NCBI RefSeq assembly: GCF_900108105.1
Contig: NZ_FNUR01000003.1
Location: 326,263 to 390,262 of the forward strand
Reading direction: 5' to 3'
Origin: Butyrivibrio sp. Su6
GTDB taxonomy: Bacteria > Bacillota > Clostridia > Lachnospirales > Lachnospiraceae
Length of the DNA stretch: 64,000 bases
Position 1 is the stretch's first letter. Each line of letters begins with the position of its first letter. The notes beneath the pieces are model-generated. The model made no database searches. It was given only the letters and a program-made list of their open reading frames with translations, and had not been told where the DNA came from. Both the position numbers and the translations under genes were made by a program. Of the stretch, positions 20,822 to 29,320 are shown piece by piece.

Positions 20822-22072
20822 TCACCTCATAGATATATATCCATTTGTATCAAGAGTAATCCCCGGTGACATTCCGGCCATTTCATTAAGTATCCTAAGT
20901 CTCTCATCATCAGCGGGTTCATATACTGAACAACCACTCTGTATCGCCGGTACAAACTGGATATTCACAACGCCATCTTTATGCAGCGTTGTCAGGATCA
21001 TTCCAGTATCCTGTGTCTTGGAGTTAAAAATGTAATTGCCAAGGCTGTATATAACCGGAACACCATTCACATAATCAATTTTTTGAAGCACATGTGGATG
21101 AGCTCCAACTATCAGATTGGCCCCTGCATCAGCAATTTCTTTTGCCTGATCCACCTGAAGATAATCTATTTCAGAAGTACTCTCTGTTCCCCAATGAATA
21201 AAAACGATAACATAAGCATTCTTTTCTCTTGCCTCTCTAACTTTTTGAAGCAACAGAGCATCATTTAGACATCTGAAAACACCGGGAGCAGACTCCGTAG
21301 CCCCTTTTGTATCAGGATTATCAAGTCTTTCTATCTGAGTTGCGCATATGATAGCGATTCTCATTCCGCTACTTGTAATGTAGTACACAGGGTGTGATGC
21401 TTCCTCTATGTTGTTACCCGCTCCTGCATAAGTAACGCTTACACTGTCAAGCGTATCCATTGTATCAAGAAGAGCCTGTTCTCCATAGTCATAGGCATGA
21501 TTGTTTGCAAGGCCAACAATATCAACTCCCATCTCATTAAGAATTGAAGCTGTTTCAGGTCTAGCTCTGAAGGTATAAGTTTTTCCCTCAGTAGGAGTTC
21601 CTCCATAGGAATATGGAAATTCGTTGTTAACCATCATAATATCAGCAGCTCTCATTTTTTCAAGAAGGCTCTGACTCACAACTCCTTCAGCAGAATTCCC
21701 TGCATTCTTGAACGCATTGCCAACTGCATAATTATCATCAAACAGAATATCTCCGGCAAAACCAATAGTAACAGAATCGTCAGATGAAGTCTCAATCACA
21801 TGAGTGTATGCTTTATCTTCTTCAGGAATAATCAATTCTTCTTCCGCCTGCTCACCTTCGGATACCACAACGTTTTCGACCACTCCGGCTTCAGGTATTT
21901 TTTCCCATCCACTTGCCAGCTTTACTTCTCCGGCATCATCATGCTCACCAAGTCTCTTTATGACAAACAAAGAAGGAATTCCAACTATAAGTATGATCGA
22001 CAAGGTTAATAAGAATACCCTTATAGCAGAAGTTCCGTTTGTGTTTTTATCATAGTCATATTCATGTCTCAT
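20822..22072 (-). CDS. CapA-family (PGA_cap) metallophosphatase-like membrane protein
   Basis: A protein of about 416 residues with one N-terminal membrane segment (about 18-40), so the rest is likely outside the cell. The extracytoplasmic part matches the PGA_cap domain of poly-gamma-glutamate capsule proteins: GFAGDILFDD, MMVNNEFPYS, GLANNHAYDYG, VFIHWGTE and GAHPHVLQ, the metal-ligand motifs of calcineurin-like enzymes. ATG 22072 is chosen; the in-frame TTG at 22090 lies inside a palindrome. No other capsule genes are nearby. It is inserted between rplA and rplJ, adjacent in most bacteria, and is bounded by a terminator (22156-22182) and by the rplJ promoter. Confidence 0.85.
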   Translation of the reverse strand: MRHEYDYDKNTNGTSAIRVFLLTLSIILIVGIPSLFVIKRLGEHDDAGEVKLASGWEKIPEAGVVENVVVSEGEQAEEELIIPEEDKAYTHVIETSSDDSVTIGFAGDILFDDNYAVGNAFKNAGNSAEGVVSQSLLEKMRAADIMMVNNEFPYSYGGTPTEGKTYTFRARPETASILNEMGVDIVGLANNHAYDYGEQALLDTMDTLDSVSVTYAGAGNNIEEASHPVYYITSSGMRIAIICATQIERLDNPDTKGATESAPGVFRCLNDALLLQKVREAREKNAYVIVFIHWGTESTSEIDYLQVDQAKEIADAGANLIVGAHPHVLQKIDYVNGVPVIYSLGNYIFNSKTQDTGMILTTLHKDGVVNIQFVPAIQSGCSVYEPADDERLRILNEMAGMSPGITLDTNGYISMR

Positions 22073-22084
22073 TATTTTATAATA

Positions 22085-22100
22085 CCACAATATATTGTGG
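22085..22100. promoter_or_regulatory. Perfect 16-bp palindrome upstream of the capA-like gene
   Basis: CCACAATATATTGTGG is a perfect palindrome 12 bases before the ATG at 22072. There is no T-run, and its position between a weak promoter candidate (TTGAGC-N17-TATGGA) and the start codon suits an operator. The regulator is unknown. Confidence 0.5.
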
Positions 22101-22150
22101 TTTTCTAATATTCCATAATCAAGAAGACTACCCTGCTCAATTCTGAATAT

Positions 22151-22182
22151 AAAAAGAAGCGAACCGCAATGCGATTCGCTTC
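22151..22182 (-). terminator. Terminator after rplA
   Basis: An 8-bp GC-rich stem (GAAGCGAA / TTCGCTTC, 22156-22182) with an 11-base loop is followed on the minus strand by a T5 run. It lies 20 bases after the rplA stop and ends the rpmG-to-rplA transcript. Confidence 0.85.
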
Positions 22183-22201
22183 ATACTTGCATTTATGCAA
22201 A

Positions 22202-22891
22202 TTAATACTTGTTTGATACAACCTTTACGCCAGGTCCCATTGTTGTAGCAAGAGTAATGCTCTTGAGGTACTGACCCTTTACAGATGAAGGCTTAGCCTT
22301 TGAGATAGCATCCATAAGTGCGTTAAAGTTCTGTTCAAGCTGCTCCTCTGAGAAAGAAGCTTTTCCAACTGGAACGTGGATGATGTTAGCCTTGTCAAGT
22401 CTGTACTCGATCTTACCAGCCTTGATATCGTTAACAGCCTTTGTAACATCCATTGTAACTGTACCAGCCTTAGGGTTTGGCATGAGACCCTTAGGTCCGA
22501 GAACTTTACCAAGACGTCCTACAACGCCCATCATGTCAGGTGTTGCAACTACAACATCAAAGTCAAGCCATCCTTCGTTCTGGATCTTTGGAATAAGTTC
22601 CTCACCGCCAACGAAATCTGCACCTGCAGCCTGAGCCTCGTCAAGCTTTGTGCCCTTAGCGAATACAAGAACTTTAACAGTCTTACCTGTTCCGTTAGGA
22701 AGAACAACTGCGCCTCTGATCTGCTGATCAGCATGACGGCTGTCACAACCTGTTCTGATGTGAACTTCTACAGTCTCATCAAATTTTGCAGTAGCTGACT
22801 TCTTAACAAGAGCTATTGCATCAGCGGCTTCATACTGCTGTGTCTTATCAATAAGCTTAGCAGCTTCAACGTATTTCTTTCCGTGTTTCAT
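22202..22891 (-). CDS. rplA: 50S ribosomal protein L1
   Basis: A 229-residue protein of the L1 stalk and a translational repressor of its own operon in many bacteria. The conserved [16 protein letters not shown] start, [24 protein letters not shown] and the C-terminal [13 protein letters not shown] are present. The length is standard. It lies 13 bases after rplK. Confidence 0.99.
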   Translation of the reverse strand: MKHGKKYVEAAKLIDKTQQYEAADAIALVKKSATAKFDETVEVHIRTGCDSRHADQQIRGAVVLPNGTGKTVKVLVFAKGTKLDEAQAAGADFVGGEELIPKIQNEGWLDFDVVVATPDMMGVVGRLGKVLGPKGLMPNPKAGTVTMDVTKAVNDIKAGKIEYRLDKANIIHVPVGKASFSEEQLEQNFNALMDAISKAKPSSVKGQYLKSITLATTMGPGVKVVSNKY

Positions 22892-22904
22892 CTCTCATCC
22901 TCCA

Positions 22905-23330
22905 TCAGTCTTCTACTACGATTCCCATACTACGTGCTGTACCAGCGATCATGCTCATAGCACCATCGATGTCAACAGCGTTGAGGTCAGGCATCTTTGT
23001 CTCTGCAATCTTTCTAATTTCTTCCTTAGAAATCTTTGCAACCTTAGTCTTGTTAGGAACTCCTGAACCCTTCTGGATCTTAGCTGCCTTCTTAAGAAGA
23101 ACTGCAGCAGGTGGAGTCTTTGTGATGAATGTGAAACTTCTGTCTGCATAAACTGTGATAACAACAGGGATGATAACGTCACCCTTATCTGCTGTCTGTG
23201 CGTTGAACTGCTTTGTGAATTCAACGATGTTTACACCATGCTGACCAAGTGCTGGTCCAACTGGTGGTGCTGGTGTTGCTTTACCAGCCTGGATCTGTAA
23301 CTTAATGTATCCTTCGACTTTCTTTGCCAT
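22905..23330 (-). CDS. rplK: 50S ribosomal protein L11
   Basis: A 141-residue protein of the GTPase-associated centre. It starts [20 protein letters not shown] and has the conserved [14 protein letters not shown] loop. The frame is open 72 bases further upstream, but those codons lie in the structured leader; ATG 23330 has AGGAGGT upstream and gives the standard length. Confidence 0.99.
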   Translation of the reverse strand: MAKKVEGYIKLQIQAGKATPAPPVGPALGQHGVNIVEFTKQFNAQTADKGDVIIPVVITVYADRSFTFITKTPPAAVLLKKAAKIQKGSGVPNKTKVAKISKEEIRKIAETKMPDLNAVDIDGAMSMIAGTARSMGIVVED

Positions 23331-23553
23331 AATGGCACCTCCTGAAAATATGTGGTCGGACGCAATCCCCACAATGGTCTTGCTCCCAGCGGTTCGGTTC
23401 AACAGCCTCGAGAAAACCTCGGCTGGAACCTATCGCAGGGGCAAAACCAACATCGAGCGGAATACGCTCGATGGGTTTTGCTCCCACTCAGCGGTTACGT
23501 GCAATCTGTGATTGCTATATATTCAAATGCTCACGCATCGAATATCTAAAATA
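23331..23553 (-). promoter_or_regulatory. Structured leader between nusG and rplK
   Basis: This 223-base gap folds heavily. A long arm pairs GGGAGCAAAACC with GGTTTTGCCCC around an inner 8-bp stem ATCGAGCG / CGCTCGAT (about 23428-23496), and a second hairpin CAGCC...GGCTG lies at about 23404-23426. No T-run follows, so it is not a terminator. The position directly before rplK-rplA fits an autoregulatory site for L1, which binds an rRNA-like structure in its own mRNA; that role is inferred. Confidence 0.6.
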
Positions 23554-24177
23554 TTATGAATCAATCTTTCTAACTTCTGCGAAACTGATCTCAACCGGAG
23601 TCTCGCGGCCAAACAGATCAACATTGATTGTAGCTGTCTGTTTACCAAAGTCCATTCTCTGAACAACACCGGCAGTGTCTTTCCAAACACCGGCAACAAC
23701 AGCGATTTCATCACCAACTGAGAAATCAACAGAAATTGTATCAGTCTTGATTCCGAGAGGTTTAATCTCTGCATCTGTAAGCGGAACTGGTTTGCTTCCC
23801 GGTCCAACGAACCCTGTAACTCCACGTGTATTACGAACTACGTACCAAGTTTCGTCATTCATATCCATGTTGACAAGAACATAGCCAGGGAACATTTTTC
23901 TCTGCACATTCTTGCGCACACCATTCTTAACTTCAACAACATCCTGCAGAGGAACTCTAACCTCAAAAATCTGATTCTCAAGATGTCTATTAACAATAGC
24001 GCTCTCAAGATTGGCCTTTACTTTGTTCTCATATCCTGAATATGTATGAACAACATACCAATGAGCATTCTCGTTGACAGACTCTGCAACAGGTGCTTCA
24101 GCCTCCTCATTAACAGGAGCTTCTGCATTTTCTAACTGCTCATCAGATTCAAAAGACTTTTCCATTTCTTCTGACAT
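23554..24177 (-). CDS. nusG: Transcription termination/antitermination factor NusG
   Basis: A 207-residue protein. The NGN domain starts at about residue 38 (HWYVVHTYSGYENKVKANLE) and a KOW domain ends the protein (FSVGDEIAVVAGVWKDTAGV). It is about 30 residues longer than typical because of an acidic, low-complexity N-terminal extension (residues 1-37, rich in E, A and P). The start at 24177 has AAGGAG upstream, so the extension is probably translated. It follows secE by 15 bases. Confidence 0.97.
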   Translation of the reverse strand: MSEEMEKSFESDEQLENAEAPVNEEAEAPVAESVNENAHWYVVHTYSGYENKVKANLESAIVNRHLENQIFEVRVPLQDVVEVKNGVRKNVQRKMFPGYVLVNMDMNDETWYVVRNTRGVTGFVGPGSKPVPLTDAEIKPLGIKTDTISVDFSVGDEIAVVAGVWKDTAGVVQRMDFGKQTATINVDLFGRETPVEISFAEVRKIDS

Positions 24178-24192
24178 ATTATCTCCTTTAAA

Positions 24193-24489
24193 TTAGAATA
24201 TAGATGTTATGAAATTCATACCATATTCAAACACATAGTCCAATACAGCGATAAGAGCACAACAAATGATTGATACAGCAACAACTGCTGTTGTCTGTTT
24301 GATCACATCATCCTTAGTTGGCCAAATAATCTTACCAAACTCCGCCTTAACCCCAGTAAAGAAATCACCAATCTTAGTGATCACTGCACCGATCTTTCCA
24401 AGAAGTCCGTTTTTTGATTTCTTGTTTTTCTTGGCAGAAGAGCTCTTAGTCTGCTCAGACTTGTTATCTACTACCTTGGTCTCTTCCAT
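24193..24489 (-). CDS. secE: Preprotein translocase subunit SecE
   Basis: A 98-residue protein with a Lys/Ser-rich N-terminus, the conserved amphipathic FFTGVKAEFGKIIWPTKDDV segment and one C-terminal membrane helix (TTAVVAVSIICCALIAVLDY). It is part of the SecYEG channel. It lies in the normal rpmG-secE-nusG order, 32 bases after rpmG. Confidence 0.97.
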   Translation of the reverse strand: MEETKVVDNKSEQTKSSSAKKNKKSKNGLLGKIGAVITKIGDFFTGVKAEFGKIIWPTKDDVIKQTTAVVAVSIICCALIAVLDYVFEYGMNFITSIF

Positions 24490-24521
24490 ACCCGTAGTCT
24501 CCCTCCTAATAAGGAATGAAA

Positions 24522-24671
24522 TTACTTTGTTTCCTTGTGTAATGTATGCTTCTTGCAGAATGGGCAGTACTTCTTCATCTCAACACGATCAGGATGTGTC
24601 TTCTTATCCTTTGTTGTGTCATAGTTACGATTCTTGCAATCTGTACATGCTAATGTAATTCTTGTACGCAT
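24522..24671 (-). CDS. rpmG: 50S ribosomal protein L33
   Basis: A 49-codon gene. It starts [20 protein letters not shown] and has both zinc-binding CxxC pairs (CTDC and CPFC) and ends [10 protein letters not shown]. This is the full length of the zinc-containing L33 form. GGAGGTG precedes the ATG. It is first in the rpmG-secE-nusG-rplK-rplA transcript, with a promoter at 24769-24797. Confidence 0.97.
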   Translation of the reverse strand: MRTRITLACTDCKNRNYDTTKDKKTHPDRVEMKKYCPFCKKHTLHKETK

Positions 24672-24768
24672 AATCTCACCTCCGGTGTGTTCTAATTATC
24701 TTAACTTTGCGCCTTTTATCATCATTTTTTTGCATAAAAAAAAGACGTAAATCTTTAGTCGCTTGTCT

Positions 24769-24797
24769 AATATATCATAGTAACTAATCTTAGTCAA
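24769..24797 (-). promoter_or_regulatory. Promoter of the rpmG-secE-nusG-rplKA transcript
   Basis: TTGACT (24792-24797), a 17-base spacer and TATATT (24769-24774) on the minus strand, about 100 bases upstream of rpmG. The -35 box lies nine bases after the stop codon of the glycosyltransferase gene. Confidence 0.75.
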
Positions 24798-24805
24798 TGA
24801 CTTTT

Positions 24806-25852
24806 TTATTTATAAACAATTTCTCTCTGAACGATAAAGCTAAGCAAAAACAAGACGCAGTCAACAGGCACCTTAACAACTATTTCCGGCACACCGCCAA
24901 ACAATCCATGTCCTACCGTTACAAAGAAACCGCTAAGAAGCATAATGCATACTGCAAGAACAAAATATTTGACCGCAGCATTAAATTTACTTCCTTTTCC
25001 TTTGAATACAATGCCATAATTAATTGCAAAATTGTAAATCGCAGAAATAACTCTGGCCAGGATTGTTGAGAGCATAATATACCCGATTGCCATCGGAACG
25101 TTTCTGAATATGGCGCAGAATATACTGAACATCACCATGTCGACAACGCTTGACGACAAAGAAGAAAACAAAAACTTAAGGAAAATAGCATAAATCCTGA
25201 TTGAATCAACTATCGGATTAAAGTGGCTGGACTTATTCTCTTCTAAATATATAGTGCTGATAGGCACCTCGATTATAGGCACTCCCTGATCCTTTGTAGC
25301 TATCAGCATATTAGTCTCGAACTCAAAGCGTTCCCCATCCTCAGTCAAAAGATATTTCATAAAGGAAGGCCCAATTCCCCTGAGCCCGGTCTGAGTATCA
25401 CTGATCGATAGTCCCACAAGCAGCTTCATTATCCTGCGTGTAACCTTGTTTCCAAATACGGACCTTGCAGGTATTCCGCTTTCATCAAAATTTCTCACGC
25501 CCAGTACAAGAGCCTTAGGATCAGTCAAAAGAGCTTCCATACACTTTTTAATATCTGAAACCGTGTGCTGTCCGTCGGAATCAGCAGTGATAACTCCCGC
25601 CAGATCCTCATATTCATTAAGGCAATAGTTAAAGGCAGTCTTAAGTGCTCTGCCCTTTCCCATATTGACCGCATGCTCAAGGACAATGGCCCCGCTCTTT
25701 TTAACACTGTCAAAAATGTGGCCAAATTTTACTTTATCCGAGCCATCATTTACAACAACAACGGGGCCTACTGAAGCGCTATTTAATTCATCCACCAGCT
25801 TTATCAGCTTCTCATCCGGTTCGTAAGCCGGAATTATAATCGGTATATTCAT
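24806..25852 (-). CDS. Family 2 glycosyltransferase fused to a GtrA-like membrane domain
   Basis: A 348-residue protein. Residues 1-220 are a GT2 domain (IIIPAYEPDEKL; VVVNDGSD; ITADSDGQH with the DSD metal site), similar to dolichol/undecaprenyl-phosphate sugar synthases. Residues about 225-348 hold four hydrophobic segments of the GtrA type, which flip or anchor lipid-linked sugars. Such fusions build undecaprenyl-phosphate-sugar donors at the membrane. The ATG overlaps the stop of the 613-residue membrane protein by four bases, so the two are translationally coupled and may act in the same transfer reaction. Confidence 0.85.
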   Translation of the reverse strand: MNIPIIIPAYEPDEKLIKLVDELNSASVGPVVVVNDGSDKVKFGHIFDSVKKSGAIVLEHAVNMGKGRALKTAFNYCLNEYEDLAGVITADSDGQHTVSDIKKCMEALLTDPKALVLGVRNFDESGIPARSVFGNKVTRRIMKLLVGLSISDTQTGLRGIGPSFMKYLLTEDGERFEFETNMLIATKDQGVPIIEVPISTIYLEENKSSHFNPIVDSIRIYAIFLKFLFSSLSSSVVDMVMFSIFCAIFRNVPMAIGYIMLSTILARVISAIYNFAINYGIVFKGKGSKFNAAVKYFVLAVCIMLLSGFFVTVGHGLFGGVPEIVVKVPVDCVLFLLSFIVQREIVYK

Positions 25853-27690
25853 ATTGAAGTAAGAACAACTCCCTCTTCACTTATTTCAATTTTATAAACG
25901 GTGCATGGAGTAAACTCTTCTCCTTCCTTCATCAGGGGAGAAAAAAGATCTTTTGCCATTCCATCCGCATCTTCCACATATAAATATGAAGCATGGCTTG
26001 TTACTATCTTGCCCGCCATGTCCGCAGAGCTCTCCTGTTCAGCCAGATAACCGTCATATACAAGGGCCACAGGTGAAGCCTCTTTACTTATATAAGTGTC
26101 ATGAACCCATGTGTATGTATGGCCGTCTCGCATGACAAGAACACGTTTTCCCCAAAGGCTCTCATTTTGCGCAACTTTATCCACTAAAATCCTGCCTTCA
26201 TCACCAACCATATCATAACAATAATTTATGTTTTCCTCTACACTTTTTCTGTAGCCAAGCAAGTGCTTGTAAACGCCCGTATAATCAGCAGTCAAAAGAA
26301 CAAACAAAAGAAATGCGATTCCTATCCTCATTCCACTCTTTTGCGGTATCTTACCACTCCTGTCACAAAAAGCCCCCATTAAAAGATAGAAACCTCCAAG
26401 AGCAAAGGGACAGGCATACCTTGCGATGGAAACAGCCATGGCATAAGCATCCAGGTACTGATCTTCCGTCTGAAATATAGAAATATGAGCAAGGAATATG
26501 ATCCCGTAGCATAAAAGTCCAGATATCACCAGAAAAATCGCAACTTTCTTTGCCTCTGTTTTCTCAAAGATTCCACTTTTCATTAAGACAAAAAGAAATA
26601 CTGCCAGAACCAGGACTGCAACGCCTGTAGAGATATCAAATGTAAGATTTGAATCCGCATGCATAGGCATTGTCCAAAATCCCTCTATGAAGTATCTTGC
26701 CTTTTCCATTGTGTTTTGTGGCGCAGTGTAGGTTCCGGATGTTGCCATACGAAGCCCCGCTCCGGTCAGCTTTGCAACTCTTCGGTTGATAAGGCAGAAC
26801 AGCAGCCAGCTTACATAAAATCCACCTGATACAGCACCGGTTATCAGTATTTTCCAGCTCTTTTTCCTGGTTATAAGGTAAAAGAGAAATGCAAATATCG
26901 CCCACTCTACGCCCACAGACTTAGTCAGGAAAAGAACTGCCGAGTACAGCGTGATCCTGATATAGTAAAAATTCTCGCCAACCATTTCCTGTTCATAAAT
27001 GGCAAGAAGAAGGGCTCCGTACACAATTCCCATGGTTATATCAGCAGGTGTTCCGTAATATATTATCCCATTAAATACCCCGGGCAAAAGAGCTACCGAT
27101 GCAAAACAAATCAACAGAAGAGCGGCTTTTTTTGCCCCTCTGCAATTAAATCCATCCTCTGCCCACTTTTTCAGCCTGCCTGCTAGTGGCATGAGAAAAG
27201 TTAGATTTAATGCAAAATAGCCTGCAAATTGGAGGCTCTCATTATAACTTCCGGAACTTATCTGTAAAAAGAGCCATTTAAATATTGATGTAACAGGTGG
27301 ATAATCCCCAAACTCAGGAGAAACATTTCCATATTTTCCCGGAAATCCATTCATATAAAAAAGCTGTTTGGCATCAGATGACCAAAAATTAATGTCATCC
27401 CACCAGGAGAAAACCTGCTGCCCTGTAAGAAGGGTAACTGCAGCCACCGTTACCACAAACATAAGCAAAAGCGGGTCAAATACATATTTCTTTAGCCTAA
27501 ATACCACCACAACAAATATAAGTCCAATAACCCCAATCAGCTTCATGCCCCTAAAAAAAGCAAGAACATAAAGAAGCAGAATTGTAACCGAGCCGGAAAG
27601 GGCTATTCCATCGCCAACACTCACTTTATATCTATCAGCTATGCAGACACTTAAAAGCAGCATAGCCACAATCGTCATCACAAATATCAT
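25849..27690 (-). CDS. Polytopic membrane protein, likely GT-C glycosyltransferase
   Basis: A 613-residue protein with about 11-13 membrane segments and a soluble C-terminal portion. After the first four segments comes FSWWDDINFWSSDAKQLFYM, an acidic DD pair in the first large outer loop, and then GDYPPVTSIFKW. This is the layout of GT-C enzymes (PMT/ArnT-like) that transfer sugars from lipid carriers outside the membrane. The family was not identified exactly. It is coupled to the GT2-GtrA gene, which would supply the lipid-linked sugar. Confidence 0.65.
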   Translation of the reverse strand: MIFVMTIVAMLLLSVCIADRYKVSVGDGIALSGSVTILLLYVLAFFRGMKLIGVIGLIFVVVVFRLKKYVFDPLLLMFVVTVAAVTLLTGQQVFSWWDDINFWSSDAKQLFYMNGFPGKYGNVSPEFGDYPPVTSIFKWLFLQISSGSYNESLQFAGYFALNLTFLMPLAGRLKKWAEDGFNCRGAKKAALLLICFASVALLPGVFNGIIYYGTPADITMGIVYGALLLAIYEQEMVGENFYYIRITLYSAVLFLTKSVGVEWAIFAFLFYLITRKKSWKILITGAVSGGFYVSWLLFCLINRRVAKLTGAGLRMATSGTYTAPQNTMEKARYFIEGFWTMPMHADSNLTFDISTGVAVLVLAVFLFVLMKSGIFEKTEAKKVAIFLVISGLLCYGIIFLAHISIFQTEDQYLDAYAMAVSIARYACPFALGGFYLLMGAFCDRSGKIPQKSGMRIGIAFLLFVLLTADYTGVYKHLLGYRKSVEENINYCYDMVGDEGRILVDKVAQNESLWGKRVLVMRDGHTYTWVHDTYISKEASPVALVYDGYLAEQESSADMAGKIVTSHASYLYVEDADGMAKDLFSPLMKEGEEFTPCTVYKIEISEEGVVLTSI

Positions 27691-27748
27691 CAGTTTTTTA
27701 CCTCACTTACGCCATTATACACGATAGAGTAAATCCCCACAAATGCAA

Positions 27749-27781
27749 AGAAGCGGCATACACATGATGTACGCCGCTTCT
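27749..27781 (-). terminator. Hairpin after the FliD-like gene
   Basis: A 14-bp stem with one mismatch (27749-27762 / 27768-27781) and a five-base loop. The T-run on the minus strand is short (TTT). It lies 52 bases after the FliD-like stop and is probably its terminator. Confidence 0.65.
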
Positions 27782-27832
27782 ATATATTATTTCAAGTCAC
27801 CTTCCTGCAGAAAAGGTAACTTAAGCGCGATC

Positions 27833-29137
27833 TCAGCAATAATTATTGAACATCATTCCTGAGTACTCGCTTGTAATATACGGTGATGCTGTGTTGTCCC
27901 TGCTGTCCGGATTCTTATAATTAACAACCGGCCTGTCGACATATTTCATAGGGTCAACAGCTATATCTTTTGCCTTATTTATAAGTGCATCTGTAAAGTT
28001 TCTGATCGGCTTAAGCATTTCATCATTCTGAAGCCCTGCTACCGCCTGATGCAGCATTTCGTCATCTATAGAGATGGTTCCTTCACCCTCAAGCTTAATT
28101 CCCATATCCTCTATGCCTGACATATACTGCCTTGCAATGCCTATTGCCTCACTCTTTAGCTTGTCACTCTTAAACTTCGCATCCTGCTTACCTGATGCTT
28201 CGAGCACGAACTTATTGTAATTATCAACAAGAGACGAAATATGCTTTACCAGCGCCTCGTTATCTCTTTTAACCCCTACACTTACAGGCGATGTAGTAAT
28301 ATCTTTTATCTGAATATCAAACTTACCGCCAACCGTAAAATGATTGGATATAGCCATCCTGTCTTCACCATTCAAGGTAAAGTGCGCGTTTGCTGCAGGT
28401 GAGGATATCTGGTCAAGTCCAAGAGCTGCAACAGAACCTGTCGCAAGTTCGCCGGAGGACTCATAAACTTCAAACTGACTGTTCTCACCGGTCCTGATAC
28501 CGGTGTGGGTGCCTCCTATCTGAAGCGCCGCCCTGTTATCACCGCTCTCTACAACCTCGGCATTAAGCCCTATTCCCGCCCTGTTAATGAGCTTTTCAAG
28601 CTTCTGAAGAACATCTATATTCTTATCAGACTGATAAACACTGAACTGGAACTCATATTCCTGTTTATCAATCCTGACATCAAATGCGTAATTATCAGGT
28701 AAAAGAACTGACGAAGAATCCTTTACTATAAATTTACCGGTATTGGTCTGACCTGTAGCAAGCTGCGAAACTTCAATATCAAAACCTGCGCTGCCAACAT
28801 CGTCATCCGGAGTTTTGCCAATATAAGAAGCATCCACCTTTTCGTCGTCTGACGTAAACGCAGAGGTATGATTAAGCGAAGACTTATCTTCCTGATTACT
28901 AAGGCTAAAGATATTGCCCTGAAGAAGTCTTGCTTTTTCTTTTATCTCAATCGCATCGTTGCGGGTTATATCATCGTCCGTTAACAAATACAGAGGGGAC
29001 TGTTTATTGATTTTTGCAATAGATTTATACACATCCCGAAGCTCATCCTTGCGATGCGCATCAGCCTGTGTAACATCTTTAGAAACGTAATCTTGTATGA
29101 AATGGTTGTAAACGCCATTTAAAGAAACGCCTGCCAT
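27833..29137 (-). CDS. FliD-like flagellar cap/hook-associated protein
   Basis: A 434-residue protein. The N-terminal 110 residues are unfamiliar, but the middle follows FliD: GFDIEVSQLATGQTNTGKF is like the FliD_N start, and AHFTLNGEDRMAISNHFTVG followed by FDIQIKDITTSPVSVGVKRD is like the FliD core. A helical C-terminus (LVKHISSLVDNYNKFV) follows. It lacks the usual FliD N-terminal SGLDT motif, so it may be a FliD paralogue. ATG 29137 has GGAGGGG upstream. The leader carries four ANGGA motifs, two in hairpin loops, as in CsrA-controlled flagellar genes. No other flagellar structural genes are in the window. Confidence 0.6.
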   Translation of the reverse strand: MAGVSLNGVYNHFIQDYVSKDVTQADAHRKDELRDVYKSIAKINKQSPLYLLTDDDITRNDAIEIKEKARLLQGNIFSLSNQEDKSSLNHTSAFTSDDEKVDASYIGKTPDDDVGSAGFDIEVSQLATGQTNTGKFIVKDSSSVLLPDNYAFDVRIDKQEYEFQFSVYQSDKNIDVLQKLEKLINRAGIGLNAEVVESGDNRAALQIGGTHTGIRTGENSQFEVYESSGELATGSVAALGLDQISSPAANAHFTLNGEDRMAISNHFTVGGKFDIQIKDITTSPVSVGVKRDNEALVKHISSLVDNYNKFVLEASGKQDAKFKSDKLKSEAIGIARQYMSGIEDMGIKLEGEGTISIDDEMLHQAVAGLQNDEMLKPIRNFTDALINKAKDIAVDPMKYVDRPVVNYKNPDSRDNTASPYITSEYSGMMFNNYC

Positions 29138-29221
29138 ATGTAGCCCCTCCTTTCTTCCTTGATAACGTACGAGTCCTTTCCTCTGCCATTCCATTGGCAT
29201 CTATCGCACGAGGGCACATCT
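29138..29221 (-). promoter_or_regulatory. Candidate CsrA-binding leader of the FliD-like gene
   Basis: The minus-strand leader has two adjacent hairpins, TGCCA-ATGGAA-TGGCA (29184-29199) and GAG-GAAAGGA-CTC (29171-29183). Each shows an ANGGA motif in its loop. Two more ANGGA motifs (29156-29160 and 29148-29152) overlap the ribosome binding site. CsrA recognises ANGGA in loops and represses flagellin translation in Firmicutes. The assignment is inferred; no csrA gene is in the window. Confidence 0.5.
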
Positions 29222-29320
29222 AGCCACCTTTAGTTACTTATATATTCACCTAAAAGTGCAAATAAGTCAATAAACATATTCGAAATAAAAATTAAAAAAG
29301 CATAAATTATTGTAATATGA

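Noticed and set aside
24721..24745. A-rich tract as a terminator before rpmG
   Set aside because: There is no stem next to it; a good promoter sits just upstream on the same strand.
29138..29221. c-di-GMP riboswitch before the FliD-like gene
   Set aside because: The conserved core of the class I and class II aptamers is absent; the ANGGA hairpins explain the sequence better.
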